A stretch of 64,000 nt of DNA from assembly GCA_021785695.1 (NCBI GenBank), contig JAJYEQ010000002.1:87565-151564 (forward strand). The letters run 5' to 3'. Source of the DNA: Actinomycetes bacterium (GTDB taxonomy: Bacteria; Actinomycetota; Acidimicrobiia; Acidimicrobiales; RAAP-2). A program made the position numbers and the translations under genes. Below are positions 1 to 9,287 of this stretch, in pieces; within the stretch, counting starts at the first letter, position 1, and the number at the start of each line of letters is the position of its first letter. The notes beneath the pieces were generated by a model, which saw only the letters and a program-made list of their open reading frames with translations, ran no database searches and was not told the DNA's origin.

Positions 1-768
1 CTCCTGGGTGGGCGAGTAGACGTCGTTGAGCACCGCGGCCTGGTCGGGCGTCAGCGCCCATTTCCCGTCGTAGCCCAAGACGCGCGTGCGCTGGGCGAAC
101 GCGCGCAGCGCGTCGAGCTCGCGCACCTTGAGGAACGGCCCGTCGATCACCTGGAGGCCGTTGGCGCGACCAGCCATCAGGATCCGGGAGAACACGTAGT
201 GGAAGTGGTCGCCCGGGTACTCGTCGATGGCGACGCCACCGGTCAGGACCGGCATCTCGACGGACGCGGCGAAGTCGGCCGGGCCGAAGATGATGGTCTC
301 GAGCCGGGGCGACGCCGCGCAGATCTCGTCGACGTTGATCAGGCCACGGGCCGTCTCGATCTGCGCCTCGATCCCGATGTGGCCCGGCTCGAGGCCGGCG
401 TTCTTCTCCACCTGGGTGAGCAGCAGGTCGAGCGCCACCACCTCGGCGGCCGACTGGACCTTGGGCAGCATGACCTCGTCGAGGCGCGGCCCAGCTCCCC
501 CGACGACCTCGATGACGTCGCCGTAGGTCCAGGGCGTGTCCCAGGCATTCACCCGCACGCACAGCACCCGGTCGTCCCAGGCCAGGGAGCGCACGGCCTC
601 GGCGACCCGGGCCCGGGCGGCGACCTTCTCCGCGGGTGCCACCGAGTCCTCCAGGTCGAGAAAGGTCATGTCGGCCTGCACCGACGGAGCCTTGGCCAAG
701 AACCGCTCCGAGGAGCCGGGCGTGGACAGGCAGGAGCGGCGCGGGAGGCTTCGGGAGCGTTCAGACAT
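1..768 (-). CDS. HpcH/HpaI aldolase / CoA-ester lyase (citrate lyase beta-like), truncated by window edge
   Basis: Minus-strand translation from ATG at 768: MSERSRSLPRRSCLSTPGSSERFLAKAPSVQADMTFLDLEDSVAPAEK...GIEAQIETARGLINVDEICAASPRLETIIFGPADFAAS, typical of the CoA-ester lyase family; runs off the window start. Confidence 0.88.
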   Translation of the reverse strand, partial: MSERSRSLPRRSCLSTPGSSERFLAKAPSVQADMTFLDLEDSVAPAEKVAARARVAEAVRSLAWDDRVLCVRVNAWDTPWTYGDVIEVVGGAGPRLDEVMLPKVQSAAEVVALDLLLTQVEKNAGLEPGHIGIEAQIETARGLINVDEICAASPRLETIIFGPADFAASVEMPVLTGGVAIDEYPGDHFHYVFSRILMAGRANGLQVIDGPFLKVRELDALRAFAQRTRVLGYDGKWALTPDQAAVLNDVYSPTQE

Positions 769-909
769 GCGCTGAGCCTACGTGACGCCCCGTGGACCCT
801 CCCGCGCCGCCGCGACGTCGGGTGACTCACCCGTGCTGACCAGGGATGATGATGTTCGCGCGCGGGTCCGCCGCCTCATCGCGGGCCCCCAGCAGGTAGC
901 CTGACATCC

Positions 910-2004
910 GTGCCTGACGTCAAGCGCCTCCGGCGCCTCTCGTCGCCACGGCCCCGAGGGCGGTGGAGCCCTCGCCGGGCTCTTGCCAGTGCCGCGATCC
1001 TCGCCCCGCTGGCGGCTCTGTGGGTGTCGCCGGGCGCCGGGGCCGCCAACCTCACCAGCGCGCGCGACCAGGCCGCCACCTTGTACAAGCAGATCCAGTA
1101 CATCGACGGCCGCGTCGGGTTCCTGGGTCAGAAGTACGACATGACGCTGATCAAGCTGCGCGACATCACGCACGTGATCGCCAACACCAAGACGATCGTG
1201 GCCCAGATCGAGCGCCAGGTGCAGCGGGGCAACGGCCAGCTGCGCACCGACGCCATCTACGCCTACGTCACCAGCGGTGCGGCCGGGTCCAACCCCATGT
1301 TCGCCCCCACCGCCACCAAGCTCGGCGCGGTGCAGGTCTACAGCCAGGTCGCCCAGGGCAACGTGGCCACCACAGTGGCCAACTTGAAGAGCTACCGGCT
1401 CAAGCTGACCCAGGAGCGCTCCTTGCTGGCCGCCGAGGACCAGCAGGCGGCCAGCGCCGCGCGGGCCGCCGCCGGGGCCTTCCACGAGGCCAAGCTCCTC
1501 CAGGCCACCCTCCAGAACGCCCTCTCCCAGGTCAAGGGGCAGATCGCGTACTTCGTACACCAGCAGGAGGCCGCGGCGGCCGCCCAGTCCGCCGGAGCCC
1601 TGGCCAACGCCCAGCCCGCCGCCGGCTTCCCCGCGCCACCACCCAACTCGCGCGCCGACATCGCCATCCGGGCGGCGCTCTCCTACCTCGGCGTGCCCTA
1701 CGTGTGGGGCGGCGCCTCGCGCGCGGGGGTCGACTGCTCGGGGCTCGTGATGCTGGCCTACGACGCGGCGGGCATCTACCTGCCGCACTACTCGGGGGCC
1801 CAGTTCGCCGACACCGTGCGCGTGCCGCTGTGGGACCTCCAGCCGGGCGACCTGCTCTTCTACGGCTACGACGGCGACCAGCACGTCGCCATGTACCTGG
1901 GCCACGGGATGATGATCGAGGCGCCCAGCGCCGGCTACACGGTGCACATCACCCCGATCCGCCTGGGGTACGGGTTCGCGGGGGCCGGCCGGCCGCGGGC
2001 CTAG
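910..2004 (+). CDS. NlpC/P60 (C40) family peptidoglycan hydrolase with N-terminal signal and coiled-coil
   Basis: C-terminal YLGVPYVWGGASRAGVDCSGLVMLAYDAAG...LQPGDLLFYGYDGDQHVAMYLGHGMMIEAP. Confidence 0.92.
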   Translation: MPDVKRLRRLSSPRPRGRWSPRRALASAAILAPLAALWVSPGAGAANLTSARDQAATLYKQIQYIDGRVGFLGQKYDMTLIKLRDITHVIANTKTIVAQIERQVQRGNGQLRTDAIYAYVTSGAAGSNPMFAPTATKLGAVQVYSQVAQGNVATTVANLKSYRLKLTQERSLLAAEDQQAASAARAAAGAFHEAKLLQATLQNALSQVKGQIAYFVHQQEAAAAAQSAGALANAQPAAGFPAPPPNSRADIAIRAALSYLGVPYVWGGASRAGVDCSGLVMLAYDAAGIYLPHYSGAQFADTVRVPLWDLQPGDLLFYGYDGDQHVAMYLGHGMMIEAPSAGYTVHITPIRLGYGFAGAGRPRA

Positions 2005-2007
2005 CCC

Positions 2008-2799
2008 GTGGAGCCTGTTCCCACCAGCCTGCGCCTGGGTCCCCTGACCTTCCACCTCTACGGCATCGGGCTGGCCCTGGCGGTCCTCCTCGCCTACTCG
2101 TACGCCGGCCGGCGCCTGCGGCGCGCCGGCCTGGACGACGCGCGCTGGGGACGCTTCGCCCTCGCGGTGCTGGCGGCCTCGCTCGTGGGCGCACGGGTCG
2201 CCCACGTGGCCACGAACTGGTCGCTCTACGCCGGGCATCCGGCCCAGTGGCTGGCCCTGTGGAACGGGGGGCTGTCGAGCTTCGGCGCGCTGGCGACCGC
2301 CATCCCCGTGGGACTACTCCTGCGCCGGCGGTGGTGGCCCGACACGACGCTGGCGCGCTTCGCCGACGCCGTGGTCCCCGCGCTGGTGGCCGGCTGGGCC
2401 GTCGGCCGCTTCCTGGGGCCCCAGTTCATGTACCAGGGCGGGGGCCACCTGACCCACCAGTGGTTCGGCCTGCGCTACGCGGGTCAGGTGGGCCGGCGCG
2501 TGCCCGTCCCCCTCATCCAGGGCCTCGAGGACGGCACGCTGTGGCTGGTCCTGCTGGCTCTCCAGCGCCGACTGCGCGACCGGGTGCCGGGCCTCGTGGC
2601 GTCGGTGGCGATGGTCGTGTGGGGCGTGGTGCGGACCTTCGACGAGCGCTGGCTGCTCGGCCAGCACTCCCATAGCGGCTCGGTGGGGGTGCAGCTGGCG
2701 GGAATCGCGCTGGCCGCGGCCGGCGTCGTGTGCGGGATCGTCGCCACGCGTCGCGCGGGCCGGGCCCGGGTCAGCCCAGCGGCTCGAAGCGCGCCGTGA
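2008..2799 (+). CDS. Divergent prolipoprotein diacylglyceryl transferase (Lgt)-like membrane protein
   Basis: GPLTFHLYGIGLALAVLLAYSYAGRR...GARVAHVATNWSLYAGHPAQWLALWNGGLSSFGAL; Lgt-like fold pattern but key residues altered. Confidence 0.72.
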   Translation: MEPVPTSLRLGPLTFHLYGIGLALAVLLAYSYAGRRLRRAGLDDARWGRFALAVLAASLVGARVAHVATNWSLYAGHPAQWLALWNGGLSSFGALATAIPVGLLLRRRWWPDTTLARFADAVVPALVAGWAVGRFLGPQFMYQGGGHLTHQWFGLRYAGQVGRRVPVPLIQGLEDGTLWLVLLALQRRLRDRVPGLVASVAMVVWGVVRTFDERWLLGQHSHSGSVGVQLAGIALAAAGVVCGIVATRRAGRARVSPAARSAP

Positions 2800-4150
2800 A
2801 GTGGCGCAGGGCCGGCGGCTCGTAGACCATCTGGTACCCCCGGAGGCTCTGGGCGTCGCAAGCCACCGCGGTGACCACCTCGATCACGTAGTCGATATGG
2901 CTCTGGGTGTACGTGCGTCGGGGAATGGCCAGGCGCACCAGCTCCAGGGGGGCGGGGTGCTCGCTCCCGTCGGGGTGGCGGCCGAACATCACCGAGCCGA
3001 TCTCCACCGAGCGCACCCCACCGGCCTCGTAGAGGGCCACGGCCAGCGCCTGCCCGGGATACGCCAGGGGAGCGATGTGCGGCAGCAGGGCCCGCGCGTC
3101 CAGGTAGACGGCGTGGCCCCCGATGGGCTTGACCACCGGCACGCCGGCCCGATCCAGGGCGTCGCCCAGGTAGGTCGTCGAGCGGATCCGGTAGCGCAGG
3201 TAGTCGTGGCTCACGGCCTCGCTGAGCCCCTGGGCCAGGGCCTCCAGGTCGCGCCCGGCCAGTCCGCCGTAGGTTGGGAAGCCCTCGGTCAGGATCAGCA
3301 GGTTGCGGCAGCGCTCGGCCAGGTCGTCGTCGTTGAGGGCCAGCCATCCCCCGATGTTGCCGAAGGGGTCCTTCTTGGCCGACATGGTCATGCCATCGGC
3401 CAGTCCGGCGATCTCGCGCACGATGTCGGCCACGTCGCGGTCGCCCTGGCCCGCCTCGCGCTCGTGGATGAACCACGCGTTCTCGGCGAACCGGCAGGCG
3501 TCCAGGAAGAGCGGCACGCCGTGGCGCCGGCAGATCGCGCTGATGCCCCGGAGGTTCTCCAGCGACACCGGCTGGCCGCCACCGGAGTTGTTGGTGATCG
3601 TGACCATCACCACCGGCACGTCGGCCCCTCGCTCGCGCAGGAGCCCGTCGAGGGCCTCGAGGTCCATGTTCCCCTTGAAGGGGTGCAGCGAGCTGGGGTC
3701 GAGCCCCTCGGCGATGACCAGGTCCACCGCCTCGGCCCCGGTGGCCTCGACGTTGGCTCGGGTGGTGTCGAAGTGCGTGTTCGAGGGCACCACGCGACCG
3801 GGGCCACCGACCGCGGTGAAGAGGATCTTCTCGGCGGCGCGGCCCTGGTGGGTGGGAATCACGTGCCGGAAGGGGAACAGGTCCTTGACCGCCGCCTCGA
3901 AGCGGAACCACGACGGCGACCCCGCGTAGCTCTCGTCACCGTGCTGGATGGCCGCCCACTGGTCGCGCGACATGGCCCCGGTTCCCGAGTCGGTCAGCAG
4001 ATCGATCAGGACGTCGTCGGCGTGCAGGCTGAAGAGGTTGTAGCCGGCCTCGCCGATGGCGGCGCGGCGACGCTCTGGGGTCGTCATGCGCAGGGGCTCG
4101 ACCGAGTGGATGCGGAACGGCTCGATGATGGTGGAGAACTCGTAGGACAT
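2771..4150 (-). CDS. tnaA: Tryptophanase / beta-eliminating lyase (PLP-dependent)
   Basis: MSYEFSTIIEPFRIHSVEPLRMTTPERRRAAIGEAGYNLFSLHADDVLIDLLTDSGTGAMSRDQWAAIQHGDESYAGSPSWFRFE; tryptophanase/tyrosine phenol-lyase family; start moved to ATG 4150. Confidence 0.85.
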   Translation of the reverse strand: MSYEFSTIIEPFRIHSVEPLRMTTPERRRAAIGEAGYNLFSLHADDVLIDLLTDSGTGAMSRDQWAAIQHGDESYAGSPSWFRFEAAVKDLFPFRHVIPTHQGRAAEKILFTAVGGPGRVVPSNTHFDTTRANVEATGAEAVDLVIAEGLDPSSLHPFKGNMDLEALDGLLRERGADVPVVMVTITNNSGGGQPVSLENLRGISAICRRHGVPLFLDACRFAENAWFIHEREAGQGDRDVADIVREIAGLADGMTMSAKKDPFGNIGGWLALNDDDLAERCRNLLILTEGFPTYGGLAGRDLEALAQGLSEAVSHDYLRYRIRSTTYLGDALDRAGVPVVKPIGGHAVYLDARALLPHIAPLAYPGQALAVALYEAGGVRSVEIGSVMFGRHPDGSEHPAPLELVRLAIPRRTYTQSHIDYVIEVVTAVACDAQSLRGYQMVYEPPALRHFTARFEPLG

Positions 4151-4170
4151 GCGTCGATGGTACGCCGCGA

Positions 4171-5181
4171 CTACCAGAGCGCGTTCCACTCGGCGGCGCT
4201 GAGGCGGTCGATCTCGACGACCTCGCGGCCTTCGGTGTCCAGCAGGACTCGGTCGTCGCTGACGAAGGACGGGTGGTCCAGGCCGATGCGGCGCCAGGGC
4301 CCAAACGGGATGCGCCCGGGGCGCGACTTGGTGTAGAGCGCGCGCACCAGCAGGTGGGACGTCGATCCCGCCACGACCAGGGCCGGGCGATGCTTCTCGT
4401 GCTCGTCGGGACGCGAGGGATCGATCGCGTCGAACGGAACGTCGACCGTGACCACGGCGCCGACCAGGGCGTGCCGATCGCTCACCAGACGCGCCTCGGC
4501 CGGCGTCAGCGGCGTGCGGCGCCAGTGCGGTGGCGCCAGCGTCCCGCCGGGCGACCCGACGTCCCCCTCGGCGTCGGGACGTCGAGTGCGCGACGGTCGC
4601 GACGGTCGCGCCGGAGCCGACGACGCCTGTCGCGCCGCCCGGCGTTGGCGCCGGCGCTCGCGCACCTCCGGGTCCACCTCGCGCGGCGGGGCCATCGCCA
4701 CGGGAGCGCCGCTCGCGACCTCCACCGAGGGCAGCGCCAGCTCCGGGCTTTCGCGAAGGAGTCGTCGGCAGTGCGGCGCCGCCGCGAACTGCTCGGCGAC
4801 GGCGAAGGCCAGCAGAGCCGCTCGCCGATCGTCGCTGACCCCCTCGGCGGCCATCGCGTCCACGGCCGCGGCCAACTGGTCGAAACTGGGGCGGTCGGCG
4901 TGCTCGCCCAGCAGCTCCACGATGCGTTCCAGGTCCGGCGCCACCAGGGACTCGAGTAGGGCTCGCACGGCGGGGGCGGGCGCGTGGCTGACGAACTCGG
5001 GCACGTCGCGCCGCTCGCGCAGAGAGCGCAGCGGCAAGGCCACGGCCGGCGAGATCCGCGCTCCCGGACGGAGGTCCAGCCCATCGACGCGCTCCAGCAG
5101 CGCCTCACCGGGCAAGCGAGCCAGTCCCCGGCGCCACAGCGTCGGGCCGCTCAACGAGTCAGCGGGCGGCGTCACGTCCAT
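4171..5181 (-). CDS. Hypothetical protein with C-terminal PemK/MazF-like domain
   Basis: C-terminal ALVGAVVTVDVPFDAIDPSRPDEHEKHRPALVVAGSTSHLLVRALYTK resembles PemK/MazF core; N-terminal helical region and Arg-rich linker. Confidence 0.6.
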   Translation of the reverse strand: MDVTPPADSLSGPTLWRRGLARLPGEALLERVDGLDLRPGARISPAVALPLRSLRERRDVPEFVSHAPAPAVRALLESLVAPDLERIVELLGEHADRPSFDQLAAAVDAMAAEGVSDDRRAALLAFAVAEQFAAAPHCRRLLRESPELALPSVEVASGAPVAMAPPREVDPEVRERRRQRRAARQASSAPARPSRPSRTRRPDAEGDVGSPGGTLAPPHWRRTPLTPAEARLVSDRHALVGAVVTVDVPFDAIDPSRPDEHEKHRPALVVAGSTSHLLVRALYTKSRPGRIPFGPWRRIGLDHPSFVSDDRVLLDTEGREVVEIDRLSAAEWNALW

Positions 5182-5596
5182 AGGTGCCTAGTCACGGCCA
5201 CGCACTGTATCGGGTTGGTGCGCGCAGGGGCTAGGCGACCGGGCCCGAAGCCCGCACCCACCAGGGAACGGAGACGCGCAGCGATGCTCTCCCACCACCG
5301 AGCTGTCGTGCACGACCGTCCTTCGCCGCGGCCTCTCGGGCTCCCCGCATCCGGGCGCGGGTGCGGGCCGACCGCCGAGCCTGCGCGGGCCCCGCGCTCC
5401 ACCAACGGCCGGATCCTCCGGGGTGACCAGCGACCCCTCAACGCGACGAGGAGGGTACGCGACGGTCGTCCGCCTCTCGCCTCTCGCCTCTCGCCCCCCG
5501 GACGGGGCCACCCGACCAACCGGGCATCGTGGGCTCGAAGACCAGCGCTCGTCGCTCCCCGCTCCTGCGCGCACCGGATGCACCCTGGGTACTTCA

Positions 5597-6262
5597 CTAG
5601 TCGAGCAGCGACGCGGTGACGACCCGCAGGACCTGAAAGGCCCCCAGCACGGGCAGCACCCGTCCTATCTGCTCGACCGACTCGGCCACCGACCGGTGCG
5701 CGGCCAGGGCCGGAGACGCGTAGAGCGATGAGCTCACGGTGGCCCGTCCCCACGGCGACCCCAGGCGGCGCAGATCACTTCGAGACAGGAAGCGCGCTGA
5801 GGCCCACGGCTCGTCGCCAAACTCCCGTCGGTGGTCGAGGCCCCACAGGCTCCTCGGGTTGAGCGAGCCCACCACGACTCGCCCGCCCGCGCGCACCACG
5901 CGAGCCATCTCGGCCACCACGAGCGCGGGGTCGACAGTGAACTCGCAGACGGTGACCGCGAGAGCGGCGTCGAAGGACCGGTCAGCGAAGGGCAGCCGAT
6001 GCGCGTCGCCGACGACCAGGTCCCCGAAGACCCGCGACCGCGCCACCGCGAGCATGGCGGGGTCGCGATCCAGCCCCACCACAACCGCCCCGACCTCTTC
6101 GAGGGCCCGCGTGAACCGTCCCGTGCCACAGCCGACGTCGAGCACGTGCGCACCCTCCGGGACCCCCAGAGCCGACCGAACACACTTCCACTCCACGTCG
6201 AACGCGAACTGGCCCCAGGGGCTCTCGAACCACCCGTCGTACCGACCAGCGCTACTGGTCAT
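5597..6262 (-). CDS. Class I SAM-dependent methyltransferase
   Basis: HVLDVGCGTGRFTRALEEVGAVVVGLDRDPAMLAVARSR...GDAHRLPFADRSFDAAL. Confidence 0.92.
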   Translation of the reverse strand: MTSSAGRYDGWFESPWGQFAFDVEWKCVRSALGVPEGAHVLDVGCGTGRFTRALEEVGAVVVGLDRDPAMLAVARSRVFGDLVVGDAHRLPFADRSFDAALAVTVCEFTVDPALVVAEMARVVRAGGRVVVGSLNPRSLWGLDHRREFGDEPWASARFLSRSDLRRLGSPWGRATVSSSLYASPALAAHRSVAESVEQIGRVLPVLGAFQVLRVVTASLLD

Positions 6263-6265
6263 CGC

Positions 6266-7480
6266 TCACGGGCGCGCCGCGGCTTCCGCGATCGCCGAAG
6301 CGGCACGCTCCACGTCCTCGGCCGTGCTCCAGCGCCCCAGAGAGAGCCGGAGGGCGGCCATCGCGCGATCGTGTGAGGCCCCCATGGCCAGAAGCACCGG
6401 CGAGGGCGCATCGTCGCCCGCGTGACAGGCCGAGCCCGTAGAGGCGGCAATGGCCACCGTGCGCTCCAGAAGATCCACCGCCCGCACTCCGGCAATGCTC
6501 ACGTTCAGCGTGTTCGGCAGTCGCATCTGCGCGTGCCCGTTGAGCGTGATCCGATCTCCCAGTTGGTCCACCAGGTCGCGCCACAGGGCGTCGCGCAGCT
6601 CCCGCAGTCGATCGGACTCGCCCCCGGCCACCGCCTCGTCGGCCAACTCCGCCGCGCGACCCAAACCCACCAGGGACGCCACGTTCTCGGTGCCGGCGCG
6701 CAGCCCCCACTCCTGGCCTCCTCCCCCGACCAGGGGTGCCAAGGCGACGCCCTGGCGGATCCACAGGGCGCCCACGCCTTTGGGGGCGTACATCTTGTGG
6801 CCCACGATCGTGAGCAGATCGACACCCAGCACCTCCACGTCAACCGGGATCTTGCCCAGCGACTGCGCCGCGTCACAGTGCACCAGGACACCGTGCTGAT
6901 GGGCCAGTCGCGCGATCTCCGCGACCGGCTGGATCGTGCCGGTCTCGTTGTTGGCGTGCATGATCGACACCAGCACCGTCTCGTCGCGCATCGCGCTGGC
7001 CACCTCGGCGGGGTCGACGAGGCCGTCTTGGTCGACTCCCAGGACGCTGACCGTGACTCCCCACTCATCCCGCAAGGCGCCGCAGGCCTCCAGGACGGCC
7101 GGGTGCTCGGTCGCTTGGGTGATCACGTGAGCGGGCCCGGGCGCGAGGAGCCTCTCGCGCACCAGACCCCGAAGGGCCAGGGCGTCGGCCTCGGAGCCCG
7201 AGCCGGTGAACACCAGCCGGCCCGAGGGCGCATGGACGAGCGCGGCCACACGAGCGCGCGCGACGTCGAGGAGGGCTCTCGCCGAGCGACCGTAGGCGTG
7301 CTGACTGGACGGGTTGCCGAACTCGCGAACCAGGACCTCCGTCACGTCCTCGGCCACCCGCGGGTCGACGGGCGTGGTCGCGTTGTAGTCGAGGTAGATC
7401 GGGTCCGCGCGCAGACCCGGGTGAGCCGGTGGCGCCTTGGTCGTATCGCGCCCCCTGGTCATGTGCGACTCCCTCGTCAT
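6266..7480 (-). CDS. Cysteine desulfurase (NifS/IscS family)
   Basis: PIYLDYNATTPVDPRVAEDV...GHKMYAPKGVGALWIRQG...ASTGSACHAGDDAPSPVL. Confidence 0.93.
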   Translation of the reverse strand: MTRESHMTRGRDTTKAPPAHPGLRADPIYLDYNATTPVDPRVAEDVTEVLVREFGNPSSQHAYGRSARALLDVARARVAALVHAPSGRLVFTGSGSEADALALRGLVRERLLAPGPAHVITQATEHPAVLEACGALRDEWGVTVSVLGVDQDGLVDPAEVASAMRDETVLVSIMHANNETGTIQPVAEIARLAHQHGVLVHCDAAQSLGKIPVDVEVLGVDLLTIVGHKMYAPKGVGALWIRQGVALAPLVGGGGQEWGLRAGTENVASLVGLGRAAELADEAVAGGESDRLRELRDALWRDLVDQLGDRITLNGHAQMRLPNTLNVSIAGVRAVDLLERTVAIAASTGSACHAGDDAPSPVLLAMGASHDRAMAALRLSLGRWSTAEDVERAASAIAEAAARP

Positions 7481-7699
7481 CGCCCGCCCCCCGCGCGCAC
7501 CGCCCGGGGTCGGGCAGACAGGCTGGGGCGGAGATGTACGTCAGCGAGTTCTCGTTGACCACCGCATCGTAGGCGGGCGCGCCTTCGACGGGTCGCGCAG
7601 CGCCGAGGTCGCGGCGCCGGCGCCAGCTCCTTGGACGGCGTCGGGAGGTGGCGTCGGGACCAGCGGATGCCCCCCAGCCCGTGCCGGGAAGGCCAATCG

Positions 7700-7774
7700 T
7701 TACTTCAGCAGGTGCTTGGCAACCACCACGCGTTGGATCTGATTGGTGCCCTCGTAATTCTGGGTGTTCTGGCC
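7700..7774 (-). repeat. Orphan acyl-CoA dehydrogenase 3'-end fragment (candidate distal att site)
   Basis: Minus strand reads ...NTQNYEGTNQIQRVVVAKHLLK*; 63 of 75 nt match 11535-11609 (counted by eye). Confidence 0.8.
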
Positions 7775-7860
7775 AGACAGTCCACCATGTCCACTGAGGC
7801 CGGTATTGTCTGGCGGGTCGTCTACTAGGTCCACTGAATCAATCGTGGTTTGCGTGAGTA

Positions 7861-7882
7861 GTAGGGATGAAAGTAGGGATGA
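7861..7882 (+). repeat. Two direct copies of GTAGGGATGA (candidate integrase arm-type sites)
   Basis: GTAGGGATGA at 7861-7870 and 7873-7882. Confidence 0.45.
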
Positions 7883-8042
7883 CTATTCACGGCGTGCGGG
7901 CTCTACTGGGAGGTGTGACGTGAACTCCAACGCTCTTAGAGTCCATCGCCAGCAAGTTCGTGGCCGAAGTCGTGGAGTAAACTCCCAACTTAGAGGACCA
8001 ATTGTCGGGTAATCGCGCGGTGGCATCCGCTCCAGAAAGCAC

Positions 8043-8067
8043 GGGGCCCAGGTTGTGCCTGGGCCCC
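8043..8067. terminator. Strong hairpin, possible terminator of the ABC transporter operon
   Basis: GGGGCCCAGG-TTGTG-CCTGGGCCCC, 10-bp perfect stem ~75 nt beyond the permease stop; no strong U-tract. Confidence 0.5.
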
Positions 8068-8141
8068 CGATCTTCATGTCGCGGTCATGATCTGAACTTG
8101 CCACCTGGGGCTATTTCCCCGAAGAGAATACAGACTTCTTG

Positions 8142-9287
8142 CTACGAGCGATTGTGCTGGATGATCCGCACGGTCCCGAACACACAAAGCGAAGCGATGG
8201 CTAGCAAGACGAGTCCAACGATTGCCTGAAGAATCCAGAAATGGTCAGCCGGCTGATACGAAACCCAGTACGTGTAGTGGTGCAACGCCATCCACCGTTT
8301 CGCGGCGTTGAGATCGCTTGATCCTCCTGTGGATTCGAGCAAGCTGTCCACGTGAAGACCGACTGTTTTTGCTGCCTTGATACCCAGCACGTGTCCGCTG
8401 GGACCCGTGTACCACGCACGCGAGAGCCAGCTTCCTGCCGGGCCTTGGCCGTGCGATGCGACGACGCCGAGCGGCCCGGAGTTCATGCCGTTCAGGAAGA
8501 TTCGCGACGACGCAACGGCCCCGAAGTCGAAGATCCGATTGAGGTATACGCCAACAGCGAGAAGGACTCCGCCAACGATGACCATGGTGGCTGCGATCGC
8601 GGCAACTGTGCGCTTGACGAAGACCCCAATTAACGTTCCGACCGCCAGCGCGAAAAACGTCCATACTGGCATCATCCACCACGTCGTCGTGAACAACCCA
8701 GACCGCCAGTGGCTCCCGACAGCGATATTGATCACTGCGTAGGGGTGTATGTACCAGCCGCCGAGCAAGAATCCGAGCACGACAGCTACGGGCGTCACGA
8801 ACAACGTCAACATCGCAAGCGTCACGAGAACCAAGCGAGTGCGGCCGACCCCCTGCGTCCAGGCAAAGCGATAGGTACCCGACTCCATCTCTCGCGCGAC
8901 CAACGGCGCACCGACGAAGGCGCCGATCGCCAAGGGAAATAGACGAAGCGCGATGATGAGCGGCGTGAAACTTGGTATGTCGGCATATTGGTTTGCAGTG
9001 TTTGCGCACACACTGAGATCTGTAGGATGAGCGAGCGTGCAGCCCGCCGCGAGGTAACTCGCGTAACTCGCGCTCACGGCGTCACGGCCGGCGACGATGC
9101 CGATGACGAGGGTAACAAACGCTACGAAAGTGCTAATTAGCGCTGCGCGATGCTGGATCAGAGCAACGTGCAACAGCCGAAGCCACGAGACGCGTTGTCC
9201 GGAGCGGCTGTGGTCGCGCAGCGCAACTGACGAAGAAGCGACTGTCGTCACCGCGTCACCTCCCCGCAGGATTCGCTGAGACCGCAA
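8142..9287 (-). CDS. ABC-2 type transporter permease
   Basis: 381 aa with multiple TM segments (ALISTFVAFVTLVIGIVAG, LVLVTLAMLTLFVTPVAVVLGFLL, WILQAIVGLVLLAIASLCVF); follows the ATPase gene. Confidence 0.85.
   Translation of the reverse strand: MRSQRILRGGDAVTTVASSSVALRDHSRSGQRVSWLRLLHVALIQHRAALISTFVAFVTLVIGIVAGRDAVSASYASYLAAGCTLAHPTDLSVCANTANQYADIPSFTPLIIALRLFPLAIGAFVGAPLVAREMESGTYRFAWTQGVGRTRLVLVTLAMLTLFVTPVAVVLGFLLGGWYIHPYAVINIAVGSHWRSGLFTTTWWMMPVWTFFALAVGTLIGVFVKRTVAAIAATMVIVGGVLLAVGVYLNRIFDFGAVASSRIFLNGMNSGPLGVVASHGQGPAGSWLSRAWYTGPSGHVLGIKAAKTVGLHVDSLLESTGGSSDLNAAKRWMALHHYTYWVSYQPADHFWILQAIVGLVLLAIASLCVFGTVRIIQHNRS

Noticed and set aside
963-2675. 570-aa plus-strand ORF
   Set aside because: Alternative frame over the NlpC/P60 and Lgt-like genes; no recognisable domain, Arg/Gly/Pro-rich.
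5188-5753. Minus-strand ORFs of 131 and 193 aa
   Set aside because: Composition is high-GC noise, one overlaps the methyltransferase, and no motif recognised.
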